A stretch of DNA of 64,000 nucleotides from Myxococcus xanthus (GCF_900106535.1 NZ_FNOH01000004.1:124001-188000), one strand, 5' to 3'. Shown: positions 6,831 through 16,059, counted from the stretch's first letter. Made by a program: numbers and translations. The notes: generated by a model from the letters alone, not told the origin.

Positions 6831-9467
6831 CTAGCCTCCGGAACCAAAGGATCCGAAATCCGCCACAATGAGGTTGATGCCGGAGAATTCCAGCCCCAAA
6901 TCTCGCCGCGACGTCACCACCCCTTCTACCCGCCAACAGTCGCATGCAGGCCCATACGAGAGGCCGAACGTCTGCTGAGCAAGAGGGCGATTTTCTCGAG
7001 TTATTGGATCCTGGTAAAGCGGTTGCACAATTGCTTCGTACCGCACTCCCAGCCCAAATCCGAGCTTCAAACGCGTACCCGCGATGAGGGCTTGAGCCCG
7101 TTCGGCCGGAGGGAAGCCGGGCTCTACTCGGGATAGTCCGCCTACCAAGGTATCCAGCGAGCGGCGGAGCACATCGGGCCCCACGGAACGGGGATCCGCG
7201 CCGCGGTTGAGCGCATCTCCCCCGGTCCACAGCAGGTCGTCGAAGCGCGCGTACACGGCGTGCCCCTTGCCGTTGTCGACATTCACCTCCGCGGAGAGAC
7301 CAGAGATGCGGCCCGCGTTGGGGTCGTAGCGAACGGTGCCCGCGGCCGTGAAGATTCCGGCGGTGGCGCTGAGGCGGGCGAAGGTGTCGCGTAGCACGGG
7401 CCCCGGATCGTCCACCTTCCCCGCCGCGGGCACGTGTCGGGTGAGGTCGAAGCCCTGTCCGATGCGCAGGCGCAGCGGCTCGCGGATGTCGTTGCCACGC
7501 TTGAAGCGCAGCGTCTGGTCCACGGCGAGCACCGCGTGGAGGAAGCCCCGGGTGCGGCCGTCGCTCTGGAACGGCACCGCGGCATCCACTTCGTCATAGG
7601 GGCGGGCCAGGTTCTCCCCGGAGGCCCCGGCCGAGGGAAGACGGCCCCACCCGCCCGGCACGTAGCGCAGCTCCAGCGAGGGGGTGATGGCATGGCGGAA
7701 GCTCGTCTCACGGCCCTCGAAGACGCGCGCCACCTGGCTTTCGAGCAGCAACCCAGCGATGGGGTACCCCCGCTGCCACGTCCGGCCCGACACCTCGCCC
7801 AGCCACACGTCCTGGCGCATTCCCAGCGACGGCGACACGCGCATCAGACTGCCCAGACCGAAGGACGTCGACAGGCGTGGGAAGAAGTCCACGCGGTCGC
7901 GGGCTTCGCGGTCGTTCGAATTGAAGATGCCATCAGACTGCGTGGTGTCCGCGGGAAACGGCCACCCGGCAGAGCCGAACGGGACATGGAACCCGTCGGC
8001 CCGGAAGATGCCGTCGATCCCCTCGTCGCCGTACCCGCCTCGCAGGGGCGCGAGCCGCAGGTACTGAACCGACAGGCCCCCCATGATTCCGCCCAGCACG
8101 GGCCGCTCCGGCAGGGCCAGGGTGATGGCCGGCAAGCGTTGGAACGTGTTGGGGCCTTTCAGGTCCGGGCGCGCCGGGTCCGTGGCCGCCGGGATGCGGT
8201 TGTCCTGGAAGAAGCGGTACCCCCACCGGATGTCCTGGCGCAGCGCCACGTCGAGGCCCGCATAGAGGTCGTCCTGGCGTTGGAACACCGTCCCCGTGCT
8301 GCGCAGGTAGGTGAACTCGCGGGTGATGAGGTCGGCCGTGAGGTCACGGGTGTAGTTGCCATCGGAGACGAACGAAGCATCGACGCGGTTGTGCCACCCT
8401 CCCCCCATGTCCTGGGTGTGTTGCCAGGACGCCTCGCCCCGGAGTCCTCGCCGCTCATCGACGAACTCAGGCGAGGCGACACCGTCCTCCGTCCGCCGGT
8501 AGAACATGAAGCTGCGCGGATCCCGGATGGGCCGGAGGTCGTAGAGGAACCCCAGCGTCGCCCGTCCCCGGGTCCGTTCGCTGGGCGCATAACGGAACTC
8601 GGTGAGCAGGCGCGGCCCCTTCACGCCCAGGTAGCGCGGCTCCCGAACCTGCTCGGTGGCGCCGGGAACGGTATGCAGTTCGTAGCCGCCGCTGAAGTAC
8701 CCTGGCGTGAGCGTCACGTCGTAGCTCTGCCCCAGTGTGATGAAGAGGGGCTGCTCCAGGGAGAAGCCATTGAGCGAGGAGAAGGTGGGCTTGGGCAGCA
8801 GCAGGCCGGTGCGCCGCTGGGACAGCGGCATGTAGAGCCACGGCAGCGCGAACACGGGCACGGACTTCACGTACACCACGGGCAGCGTCATCGTGGCGCG
8901 CTCGCCCAGGACGACGGTGGCCGACGAGGCCTCCATGCGCCAGCCAGGCTCACCCGGGCTGCAGTTGCACGGCGTGAAGGCCAGGTCCTCCACGAGGAAG
9001 GTGTTCTCCCCCGTCCGGCGGATGCGCGAGCCGCTCATGAGGAGGGGCGTCTCCCCCATGGCCCGCAGCTCCTGGGGCGTCTTCGCCGTGAACAGGGCCT
9101 CCTGGGTGACGCCCTGCTTCTGCATGAAGAGGCCGCCCTCGAGGTTCGCCTCGTAGGTGCGCACATCCATCTTCGCGGTGTCGGCGACCGCGGCCAGGCC
9201 GCTGGGGCCCACGAACATCACACCGCCCGAGGCGGTGACGAGCTGGTTCACCTCGTCGTACGTCACCTCGTCGGCGCGAAGCTGCATCGTCTCCGTGCGC
9301 AGCACGGCGTTGCCGCGCGCGGTGACGACCTTCGTGTCCGCTTCGTAGACGACCAGGTCCGCAGCCAGCTGCGCCGTCTCACCGTTGGGCAAAGCCAACG
9401 GGGTGGCGAGTGGCACCTGCGACGTGGAGACCAGCAGCGCGGCGGCGAGCGGAACGAAGAAGCTCAT
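6831..9467 (-). CDS. lptD: LPS-assembly outer-membrane protein LptD
   Basis: 878 aa. A signal-peptide-like N-terminus is followed by an OstA/LptA-like beta-jellyroll repeat domain (about 30-130: TAQLAADLVVYEADTKVVTA, RADEVTYDEVNQLVTASGGV). A large beta-barrel follows, with the conserved VPVFALPWLYMPLSQRRTG segment (about 205-225). LptD with the lipoprotein LptE inserts lipopolysaccharide into the outer leaflet. Cysteines occur as two CxC pairs, C167/C169 and C842/C844, which bracket the barrel in the same general way as the disulfide-forming cysteines of E. coli LptD. No clear Shine-Dalgarno precedes the ATG. The AMIN-domain gene lies 47 nt upstream on the same strand, suggesting an envelope-biogenesis unit. 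Confidence 0.9.
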   Translation of the reverse strand: MSFFVPLAAALLVSTSQVPLATPLALPNGETAQLAADLVVYEADTKVVTARGNAVLRTETMQLRADEVTYDEVNQLVTASGGVMFVGPSGLAAVADTAKMDVRTYEANLEGGLFMQKQGVTQEALFTAKTPQELRAMGETPLLMSGSRIRRTGENTFLVEDLAFTPCNCSPGEPGWRMEASSATVVLGERATMTLPVVYVKSVPVFALPWLYMPLSQRRTGLLLPKPTFSSLNGFSLEQPLFITLGQSYDVTLTPGYFSGGYELHTVPGATEQVREPRYLGVKGPRLLTEFRYAPSERTRGRATLGFLYDLRPIRDPRSFMFYRRTEDGVASPEFVDERRGLRGEASWQHTQDMGGGWHNRVDASFVSDGNYTRDLTADLITREFTYLRSTGTVFQRQDDLYAGLDVALRQDIRWGYRFFQDNRIPAATDPARPDLKGPNTFQRLPAITLALPERPVLGGIMGGLSVQYLRLAPLRGGYGDEGIDGIFRADGFHVPFGSAGWPFPADTTQSDGIFNSNDREARDRVDFFPRLSTSFGLGSLMRVSPSLGMRQDVWLGEVSGRTWQRGYPIAGLLLESQVARVFEGRETSFRHAITPSLELRYVPGGWGRLPSAGASGENLARPYDEVDAAVPFQSDGRTRGFLHAVLAVDQTLRFKRGNDIREPLRLRIGQGFDLTRHVPAAGKVDDPGPVLRDTFARLSATAGIFTAAGTVRYDPNAGRISGLSAEVNVDNGKGHAVYARFDDLLWTGGDALNRGADPRSVGPDVLRRSLDTLVGGLSRVEPGFPPAERAQALIAGTRLKLGFGLGVRYEAIVQPLYQDPITRENRPLAQQTFGLSYGPACDCWRVEGVVTSRRDLGLEFSGINLIVADFGSFGSGG

Positions 9468-9514
9468 TCAGGGGTGCAGGGTATGCCGCGCCCAGGCCGA
9501 GCGGCCCGCTCTTT

Positions 9515-10948
9515 TCACCGGCCTGTGCGCTGGAAGTCCAATGAAATGACGTTGCCCTCCTGGCGGGCCTGGAACGGCGCGGACTGCCGGAGCTGGATGG
9601 TGATGCGCACATCCCGCCCGGACGCGCTCGGGTCCACCCGGAGCACCGGCGTCGCGAAGTAGGACGTGTCCAGCGGCAGCGTGTTGTTGCTGGCGTCCAC
9701 GCGGGTGTTCTCCAGCTCCAACACCACGGAGCGCCCCCGCTCCGACACGGAGTAGCTGACCGGCTCGTTGGTGCGGATGAACACGCGCGAGGCCCCCGAC
9801 TGCTGCTGGAAACCGACCAGCGTCAGCGTCTTGCGACGCGAGGACACCGAGGCCTCCGAACCGGAGCTACTCGGCCGGGAGGGCTCCACCGCCTGATTCT
9901 GGCGGCTCTCCCGAGACGCACGAGCCTCAGCCTGACGCTGACGGCGCTCCTCGGCGGCGGCCTCCTGCTGGGCCCGGCGCTCCTCCGCCGCGGCCTGCGC
10001 GGCGGCACGACGCTCCTCGGCGGCGGACTGCTGAGCGGCCTTCCGCTGCTCGGCCTCGGCCCGGGCCGCGGCCTTGCGTCGCTCCTGCTCCTCGGCGGCG
10101 GCCTGCTGCTGGGCCCGGCGCTCGTCTGCGGCGGCCTGGGCGGACGCGCGCGCGGCCTCCTCCTGGCGACGCTTCTCCTCCGCCGCCGATTGAGCGGACG
10201 CCTTCGCCGACTCTTCCTGGCGCCGCTTCTCGTCGGCGGCGGCCTGCGCCGAGGCACGCGAAGCCTCCTCCTGGCGCTTGCGCTCCGCCTCGGCCCGAGC
10301 CTGCTCCTCCTGCTGACGCTGAGAGGCGGCCCGAGCCTCCTCCTGACGCCTCGCCTCGGCCTCCGCGTCACGCTTCGCGGCAGCGGCGGCTTCGGCGGAA
10401 GCCCTCTCCTGGGCCTCACGCTCGGCGCGCGCCGCGGCGGCGGCATCCGCGGCGGCCTTCTCCTGGGCCTGACGCTCCGCCGCGGCGGCCGCGGCGGCAT
10501 CCGCGGCGCTGCTTCCCGCCTGGGGCTTCTCGGTACCCGGCGCCTGCGCCACGGCTTGACCTCCGCCGCCCGCGACGCGGACGACGAGCTGGTTGCCCTG
10601 GGCCTGGATGTCCGCCTCCACCTCGCGCTCGTAGCCGATGAGCACGCGCGCGATGGATGACGCCTCGGAGCCATAGCTGGCGGTGCGGATGGCCGTCACC
10701 GTGCCATTGCCCACCTGGATTTCCTCGGGCACCTCGGAGAAGACGGCCTCGGAGATGTCGATGACGAGCCGCGGCGGGTCCGTCATGGTGAACGTGGTGA
10801 AGTTGGCCTTCTGCGAGCCGGAGATGGTCACCGTCCCACCGTTCACCTGCACCGCGGTGATGGTGTTCAGGTTCGTGGCCGGCGCCTGCGCGAGCGCCAC
10901 GAAGGGCACGAGCACCACACCGAGCAGCCACGCGGCAAACGGCTTCAT
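9515..10948 (-). CDS. AMIN-domain protein with long Ala/Glu/Arg coiled coil, exported
   Basis: 477 aa from the ATG at 10948, which has AAGGGG 8 nt upstream. There is a signal peptide (WLLGVVLVPFVALAQ), then an N-terminal AMIN-like domain (about 25-125). A roughly 230-residue stretch dominated by Ala, Glu, Arg and Gln repeats (EEKRRQEEAARASAQ type) should form a long helix or coiled coil. A C-terminal AMIN-like domain (about 375-477: RVFIRTNEPVSYSVSERG, VVLELENTRV) closes the protein. AMIN domains target periplasmic proteins to peptidoglycan and occur in PilQ secretins and AmiC amidases. Two AMIN modules joined by a rod suggests a periplasmic spacer. Likely co-transcribed with lptD. Confidence 0.75.
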   Translation of the reverse strand: MKPFAAWLLGVVLVPFVALAQAPATNLNTITAVQVNGGTVTISGSQKANFTTFTMTDPPRLVIDISEAVFSEVPEEIQVGNGTVTAIRTASYGSEASSIARVLIGYEREVEADIQAQGNQLVVRVAGGGGQAVAQAPGTEKPQAGSSAADAAAAAAAERQAQEKAAADAAAAARAEREAQERASAEAAAAAKRDAEAEARRQEEARAASQRQQEEQARAEAERKRQEEASRASAQAAADEKRRQEESAKASAQSAAEEKRRQEEAARASAQAAADERRAQQQAAAEEQERRKAAARAEAEQRKAAQQSAAEERRAAAQAAAEERRAQQEAAAEERRQRQAEARASRESRQNQAVEPSRPSSSGSEASVSSRRKTLTLVGFQQQSGASRVFIRTNEPVSYSVSERGRSVVLELENTRVDASNNTLPLDTSYFATPVLRVDPSASGRDVRITIQLRQSAPFQARQEGNVISLDFQRTGR

Positions 10949-11029
10949 CGACCACACCCCTTCACGTTGACAGAAGAGCGTGGAGGCTATCACGCACCAG
11001 CATGCCTCCAACTTTCCGTCCAGACGCGT

Positions 11030-12304
11030 CTAGCGGAGCCGCGGAAGGCTCGGCGAGCGATACCGGTGGGTCCGCGCGTACTCGATGAGGTTCTTGATGT
11101 CGTAGCAGATCTGCCGGATGTCATGCCCCATCGTCAGCTCGATGTGGCTATTGCCCTTCACCGGACGCCAGAGCAGATACTCACTCTTGGCGGCGCGATA
11201 CACGCTGCGCGTCGACTCCAGCGAGGCCAGCGGGTCCAGGTCCCCGAAGATGATGGCCATGGGCACCTCGATGCGACCGAAGCCCCGCTTGAAGTCGAAG
11301 CCGGTGCGGTAGCAGACCATCTCTCCCCGGCGAATCCACCGCGCGAACTGCTCCAGCACCCGGCGCGGCTCCCGCTCCCCGCCTTCACGAAGCAACCAGC
11401 GGATGTCATCCGCGCTCACGCGCTCCGGATTGATGAGACGGTTCAACCGCGTGGTGAGCTGTTGATACAGCGGCGAGTCCTCGGCCTTCGCGAGCTGGCG
11501 CTCCAGCGTCTTGAGGATGATGTCCACCGGCACCGCGTCGAAGCGCAGCGTCCGCCGCGCGCGGGGTGATAGCCGGCGTCCCAGGCCCTTGTTCAACACG
11601 CCCACGCCCCGCGCGAGCAGCGAGCGCCCCGCCCCCTCCACCTTGCCGCCCACGTTGAGGCTGGCGAGCGTCAGGTCGATCATCCCGGCCAGCATGGGCG
11701 CGCCGTGCGCCAGCAGGCGCAGCAGCATGAAGCCGCGCCCCAGGTCCGCCGGAGAGCCGATGGTGATGAGGCCTTCGAAGTCATTGTGGATGCCGGCGTA
11801 GCCGTAGCCCAGCATCCCGCCCATGGAGTGGCCGCAGTAGAAGATGCGCTCGCGCCGGGTGATGCGCTTCACGCCGGAGACGGCCGCTGGCAGGTCGTAG
11901 AGGAAGTAACTGTCGATATCCCAGCCGTAGTCGAGGTCCGGCGGCAGGGGGCGCTTGAAGCGCTCGGCGCGCTCCTTCTGGAACGCGATGGAGCTCTTGC
12001 CGTGGCCGCGCAGCTCCAGGATGTGGATGTCCACCCCGAAGAAGAGCAGGTTCTTGACGAACTGCCCGCTGGTCCAGGTGTGCCGGTTCTGTGAGAAACC
12101 GTGCACCAGCAGCAGGGGCTCACCAAACAACGGTTGCGGAAAAGGCTGCTTCACAGGACGGTAGCGGGTGATGACCAGCGACCAGCCGTCCGCCGTCTCC
12201 ACGACGTACTTCGTCTTCGAGTAAAGCGCCCTGAAATCGACTTCGTCGATGGAGGGGATGGGTGGCCCCGATGTCGCGGCGGCTCTCCAGTCCGGCAGGC
12301 GCAT
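11030..12304 (-). CDS. Alpha/beta-fold hydrolase
   Basis: 424 aa. The alpha/beta-hydrolase core carries the LLLVHGFSQNRHTW oxyanion region, the nucleophile elbow G-H-S-M-G-G, a late acid in FGDLDPLAS and a C-terminal histidine region (NSHIELTMGHD). An insertion between the nucleophile and the acid (about 190-330) probably forms a lid, as in lipases and poly-hydroxyalkanoate synthase/depolymerase relatives. It lacks a signal peptide. It lies 9 nt after the folC stop on the same strand and ends the crp-like to accD-folC run. Substrate is unknown; an ester or acyl-CoA is likely. Confidence 0.75.
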   Translation of the reverse strand: MRLPDWRAAATSGPPIPSIDEVDFRALYSKTKYVVETADGWSLVITRYRPVKQPFPQPLFGEPLLLVHGFSQNRHTWTSGQFVKNLLFFGVDIHILELRGHGKSSIAFQKERAERFKRPLPPDLDYGWDIDSYFLYDLPAAVSGVKRITRRERIFYCGHSMGGMLGYGYAGIHNDFEGLITIGSPADLGRGFMLLRLLAHGAPMLAGMIDLTLASLNVGGKVEGAGRSLLARGVGVLNKGLGRRLSPRARRTLRFDAVPVDIILKTLERQLAKAEDSPLYQQLTTRLNRLINPERVSADDIRWLLREGGEREPRRVLEQFARWIRRGEMVCYRTGFDFKRGFGRIEVPMAIIFGDLDPLASLESTRSVYRAAKSEYLLWRPVKGNSHIELTMGHDIRQICYDIKNLIEYARTHRYRSPSLPRLR

Positions 12305-12313
12305 GTCTTGAAT

Positions 12314-13621
12314 CTACGGCGGCTGATGCATCGCGCCAAGGTTTCGATACATGCGAGCCTTCATCATCCCGACAAGGAACAGTGAACCTGTACAAAGGAC
12401 GAGGTCGTTCGCGGCTGCCCGCTTGCGCGCCGCGGCAAGGGCCGCGTCCGCATCCGGCCAGGCAGTCACGTCCGCGCACAGCGCGCGCGCCTCTGCCAGG
12501 TAGGCCTCGGGAGCCAGTGAGCGAGGCGTCTCCAAAGGCGTGAGCTGCACCGAGGCACACTCGGGCAACAGCGCTCGCATCATCGGTCCCCGGTCCTTGT
12601 CCCCCACCACGCCGAAGACGAGGTGGAGGCGACGCCCCGGGTAGAGGTCCTTCAGCGACGCGAGCAGCACCTCCACGCCCGCCGGGTTGTGTGCGCCGTC
12701 CAGCAAGAGGATGGGCTGCTGCCCCACCTCCTCCAGACGCCCCGGCCAGCACGCCGACGCCAGGCCCGCACGCGCGGCCTCGGGCGGCGCGGTGACGCCG
12801 CGCTCCTGCAAGGCCTCCAGGCAGGCGAGCGCCACCGCCGCGTTCTGCCGCTGATGGGGCCCCCGCAGCGCGACGGACAGCCCATCCAGGGACCAGGTCG
12901 CCCCGCGGTACGACAGGCCACCATCGGGCTGACGCTCGCCCGTGAAGTCACGTCCCTCCAGCCGCACCGGGGCCCCGACTTGCTCGGCCTTGCGGAGGAT
13001 GGCTTCCAAGGCCTCCGGGGCCTGCCGCGCGACGACACACGGCACGCCCGGCTTGAGGATGCCCGCCTTCTCGCCCGCGATGGCCGCCAGCGTGTCGCCC
13101 AGGTACTCCATGTGGTCGAAGGACACGGGGGTAATCGCCGTCACCACCGGGCTGGCGGCGGTGGTGGCGTCCAGCCGGCCGCCCAGGCCCGTCTCCAGCA
13201 CGGCCACATCCACGCGCACCTGGGCGAAGTGCCACAGGGCGACGACGGTGCCGAACTCGAAGTACGTCATGGGAGAGGACACGGCGCTGGGGTAGCGCTC
13301 CAACACCTCCAGGATGCGCAGGCCGAAGTCCGCGTCGGAGATGTCCTCGCTGTCCACGCGGATGCGCTCGTTGACGCGCACCAGATGCGGAGACGTGTAG
13401 AGCCCCACGCGGTGCCCGGCGGCATGGAGCGACGCCGCCGTCATGGCACAGGTGCTGCCCTTCCCGTTCGTCCCGGCGACATGGAGCGCCGGATACCGCC
13501 GCTCCGGGTGGCCCAGCGCTGCCAGGGCCTCCTGCACGCGCTCCAACCCCAGCTTGATGCCGGAGGGGTTGAGCTTCGTGAAGAAGGCCAGCGCCTCCTC
13601 CGGTGTCCGAGGCGCGCTCAG
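12314..13621 (-). CDS. folC: Bifunctional folylpolyglutamate synthase/dihydrofolate synthase
   Basis: 435 aa if started at the CTG at 13621-13619. The ATP-binding loop HVAGTNGKGST lies at residues 48-56 or so, and TYFEFGTVVAL, VLETGLGGRLDATT, LDGAHNPAG and CTGSLFLVG are typical FolC motifs. It adds glutamate to dihydropteroate and then to folates. No ATG, GTG or TTG exists in frame upstream of a TTG at 13546, yet the 25 codons before that TTG encode clear FolC sequence (TPEEALAFFTKLNPSGIKLG). The CTG overlaps the accD stop as CTGA, with GGGG about 8 nt upstream. I therefore take CTG as the start; the TTG would remove conserved residues. Confidence 0.85.
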   Translation of the reverse strand: MSAPRTPEEALAFFTKLNPSGIKLGLERVQEALAALGHPERRYPALHVAGTNGKGSTCAMTAASLHAAGHRVGLYTSPHLVRVNERIRVDSEDISDADFGLRILEVLERYPSAVSSPMTYFEFGTVVALWHFAQVRVDVAVLETGLGGRLDATTAASPVVTAITPVSFDHMEYLGDTLAAIAGEKAGILKPGVPCVVARQAPEALEAILRKAEQVGAPVRLEGRDFTGERQPDGGLSYRGATWSLDGLSVALRGPHQRQNAAVALACLEALQERGVTAPPEAARAGLASACWPGRLEEVGQQPILLLDGAHNPAGVEVLLASLKDLYPGRRLHLVFGVVGDKDRGPMMRALLPECASVQLTPLETPRSLAPEAYLAEARALCADVTAWPDADAALAAARKRAAANDLVLCTGSLFLVGMMKARMYRNLGAMHQPP

Positions 13622-14469
13622 CCCAGCAGCCCCAGGATCTGGCCCAGCTTCGCGCGCAGGTCCTTGCGGTGGATGATGGCGTCAATCATTCCATGGTCCA
13701 GCAGGAACTCGGAGCGCTGGAAGCCCTCCGGCAGTTTCTGGCGGATGGTCTGCTCGATGACGCGCGGACCGGCGAACCCGATGAGGGCCTTGGGCTCGGC
13801 GAGGATGACGTCGCCCAGCCACGAGAAGGACGCGGCGACGCCGCCAGTGGTGGGGTTGAGCAGCACGGAGATGTACGGCCGCGTGCCGGTGCGGAAGCGG
13901 GCGATGGCCGCCGACGTCTTGGCCATCTGCATGAGGGAGAAGATGCCCTCCTGCATGCGCGCGCCGCCCGAGGCGGAGAAGACGATGGCGGAGCACTTCA
14001 GCTCGTGCGCGCGCTCGAAGACGCGGGCCACCTTCTCGCCCACGACAGAGCCCATGGAGCCGCCCATGAACTCGAAGACGAAGCAGCCCACCGACACCTG
14101 GTGGCCCTGGATGCGGCCCACGCCGGAGATGAAGGCATCCGGCTCGCCCAGGTTCTTCCGGGTGGACTTCAGGCGGTCCTTGTACTTCTTCGAGTCACTG
14201 AACCCGAGCGGGTCCTGCGGCTCCAGCTCCTTGTCGAACTCTTCGAAGCTGTCGGGGTCCAGCAGCGCCGCCAGCCGCGCGCGAGCCGCCCAGTAGTGGT
14301 GGTGCTCGCAGTGCGGACACACCATCCAGTTCTTCTCCAGCTCCTGGCGGTAGATGATTTCGTCGCACGTCTCGCACTTCGCCCACAGACCCTCCATGCG
14401 GGACGGGCGGGGCTCGGCTTGCGGTTCGGTGTCAACGGCGATGCGCGGCTTCTTCGAGAACCAGGCCAT
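13618..14469 (-). CDS. accD: Acetyl-CoA carboxylase carboxyltransferase subunit beta
   Basis: 283 aa, close to the usual AccD length. The N-terminal zinc ribbon has C32-x2-C35 and C51-x2-C54, followed by the carboxyltransferase crotonase-like core (MGGSMGSVVGEK, SASGGARMQEG, NPTTGGVAASF, GFAGPRVIEQT). With AccA it transfers carboxyl from biotin to acetyl-CoA, giving malonyl-CoA for fatty-acid synthesis. The start is the ATG at 14469; the long upstream extension reads through the phosphodiesterase gene and is not real. No strong Shine-Dalgarno. The accD stop overlaps the folC start, an accD-folC pairing also known from other bacteria. Confidence 0.95.
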   Translation of the reverse strand: MAWFSKKPRIAVDTEPQAEPRPSRMEGLWAKCETCDEIIYRQELEKNWMVCPHCEHHHYWAARARLAALLDPDSFEEFDKELEPQDPLGFSDSKKYKDRLKSTRKNLGEPDAFISGVGRIQGHQVSVGCFVFEFMGGSMGSVVGEKVARVFERAHELKCSAIVFSASGGARMQEGIFSLMQMAKTSAAIARFRTGTRPYISVLLNPTTGGVAASFSWLGDVILAEPKALIGFAGPRVIEQTIRQKLPEGFQRSEFLLDHGMIDAIIHRKDLRAKLGQILGLLG

Positions 14470-14531
14470 GGGGTGGGCGGGGTTAATCCGGCCGCTTTCG
14501 GCCGTCAACCCTTCCGTATGGCGCGACGCGT

Positions 14532-15287
14532 CTACAGCTCGAAGGTATCGCCCAGCTCCAGCACTTCCACCGGCAGCTCGGCCAGCTCCTTCTTGAGCTG
14601 CGACACGAAGGCGGGCTTCAGGTGATACAGCAGTACCGATGCGCCGTTGCGCTCGAACTTCTGGAGTTCCAGGCTCAGCGTGTGCGGCGTGAGGTGGCCG
14701 GAGATGTCGGCCAGCGACTGGAGCTTGTTGGGGAAGGACGTCTCCAGCAGCAGCGCCTTGAGGTTCTTCGTCTCGTTCAGCGCCTTCCACAGCTTGTCCG
14801 TGGGGCCGGTGTCGCCGCTCATCGCCAGGGCGCTCTTGCCGTTGGAGATGATGAAGCCGCACGACTCCACGGGGTGGCTCACCGGCACGCTTCGCACGGT
14901 GTAGGGGCCCACCTGGAAGCTGCTGCCAGCCCGGAACGTCTTGATCTGCAGCACGGGCTTGCGCTTCGTCGGAATGCGGGTGAAGTCCGGCCAGAGCGCG
15001 TTGTTGAACATGTTGTCGCGCAGGGCCCGGGCGCACTCGCGCGAGGCGTAGATGGTGACCGGGGTGTCGCGCCGGCCGATGACCAGGTCCGCCATCAGCG
15101 GCAGGTCCTTCACATGGTCGAAGTGGCTGTGCCCCACCAGGACGTGGTCCACGCGGCACAGCTCATCCAGCGACAACGTCCCCGTGAGCGCCCCCGCATC
15201 GAGCGCCAGCACGTCATCGACGAGGAAGCAGGTGCTCTTGCAGTTGGGTAGCTCGCCGCCGTGGCAGCCGAGGACTCGCAGCTTCAC
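14532..15287 (-). CDS. Metallo-beta-lactamase-fold hydrolase, class II 3',5'-cyclic-nucleotide phosphodiesterase type
   Basis: 251 aa. It has a metal-binding H53-S-H55-F-D57-H58 motif, further metal-ligand candidates in [13 protein letters not shown] and SGDTGPTD, and a late YHLKP histidine. The HxHxDH motif near residue 55 and the overall layout fit class II cAMP/cGMP phosphodiesterases (PF02112). The GTG start lies one nucleotide after the TAG of the upstream Crp-like gene, so the two are almost certainly translated together. A phosphodiesterase next to a cyclic-nucleotide-binding regulator suggests a signalling module with built-in signal removal. A general MBL hydrolase of another substrate is the alternative. 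Confidence 0.72.
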   Translation of the reverse strand: MKLRVLGCHGGELPNCKSTCFLVDDVLALDAGALTGTLSLDELCRVDHVLVGHSHFDHVKDLPLMADLVIGRRDTPVTIYASRECARALRDNMFNNALWPDFTRIPTKRKPVLQIKTFRAGSSFQVGPYTVRSVPVSHPVESCGFIISNGKSALAMSGDTGPTDKLWKALNETKNLKALLLETSFPNKLQSLADISGHLTPHTLSLELQKFERNGASVLLYHLKPAFVSQLKKELAELPVEVLELGDTFEL

Positions 15288-15288
15288 G

Positions 15289-15939
15289 CTAGAGGTCTCC
15301 GAACTTCCACTTCATCTCCAGGTATTGGAGGAAGTCGTGCAGCCTGGCCGTGTCCGGCACGGTCATCCGGTCCCCGTTCCGCTCGACCAGACCGGAACGC
15401 TCCAGCCGGTCCACCACGGCGCGGACCGCGGGCTCGCCCACACCAATCTGGCGCGGCAGTTCCCGCATCGCGAAGTCGATCTCCACGCCCTCGTCCAGGG
15501 GACGGCCCCGGCTCTGGCAGGCCTGGATGATCTGGTGCACCACCCGGCTGGCCGGGTCGTTGTGCAGCAGGTTCTCGATCTGGGCGTCCGCCTCGGAGAG
15601 GCGTTCGGCCAGCTTCTTGATCATCCGGACGGCGATCTCCGCATTGCCGCGGATCATCCCCTCGAACGTCTTGGGGTCGATGACCAGCAGCCTCGCGTCC
15701 TCGTTGACCGTGGCCGAGGCATTGCGCGGCTTGTTGGAAATGATGGCCATCTCCCCGAAGAACTCACCGGGGCCCAGGACGGCGAGAACCTTCTCGACGT
15801 CACGGACCCGCTTGGAGATGGCCACCCGTCCTGCTTGGATGACGAACATCTCCTTGCCGGCTTCTCCCTCGCGGAAGAGCTCGGTGCCCTGGGGGAACTC
15901 CTTGCCGAAACGTTGAAAGAGGGTTTCCTCGGCGCCCAT
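15289..15939 (-). CDS. Crp/Fnr family transcriptional regulator (cyclic-nucleotide-binding)
   Basis: 216 aa. The N-terminal cyclic-nucleotide-binding domain (about 8-115) has the phosphate-binding cassette [19 protein letters not shown], retaining the Glu and Arg used for cyclic-nucleotide contact. A long dimerisation helix follows (about 110-140). The C-terminal winged helix (about 155-210) has [20 protein letters not shown] as recognition region. It is first in the minus-strand run that continues into the phosphodiesterase, accD and folC. No Shine-Dalgarno is obvious. TTGACC (15978-15973) lies 17 nt from a poor -10 (TTGACT), so promoter and leader are unclear. Confidence 0.85.
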   Translation of the reverse strand: MGAEETLFQRFGKEFPQGTELFREGEAGKEMFVIQAGRVAISKRVRDVEKVLAVLGPGEFFGEMAIISNKPRNASATVNEDARLLVIDPKTFEGMIRGNAEIAVRMIKKLAERLSEADAQIENLLHNDPASRVVHQIIQACQSRGRPLDEGVEIDFAMRELPRQIGVGEPAVRAVVDRLERSGLVERNGDRMTVPDTARLHDFLQYLEMKWKFGDL

Positions 15940-16059
15940 CCTGCAAAGGAGTCAATCAGCCCACACTCGCCCGGTCAAATTCCCTTTTCTGTGCGCACCG
16001 GTGGGACAGCCGCCACGCCACGCGAGACACCGGCGCGGGGGCCGGGTAGAAGGCCGCCC

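Noticed and set aside
6772-7230. N-terminal extension of the XRE regulator to 269 aa
   Set aside because: The extra codons run inside lptD in another frame; the GTG at 6771 has a proper AGGAG and starts just before the HTH.
13622-13685. Minus-strand frame 12948-13685 as an alternative folC start region
   Set aside because: It is in a different reading frame from the FolC motifs, so it cannot supply the folC start.
15052-16059. N-terminal extension of purM to 681 aa
   Set aside because: Antisense to the crp-like and phosphodiesterase genes; normal PurM length is obtained from GTG 16060.
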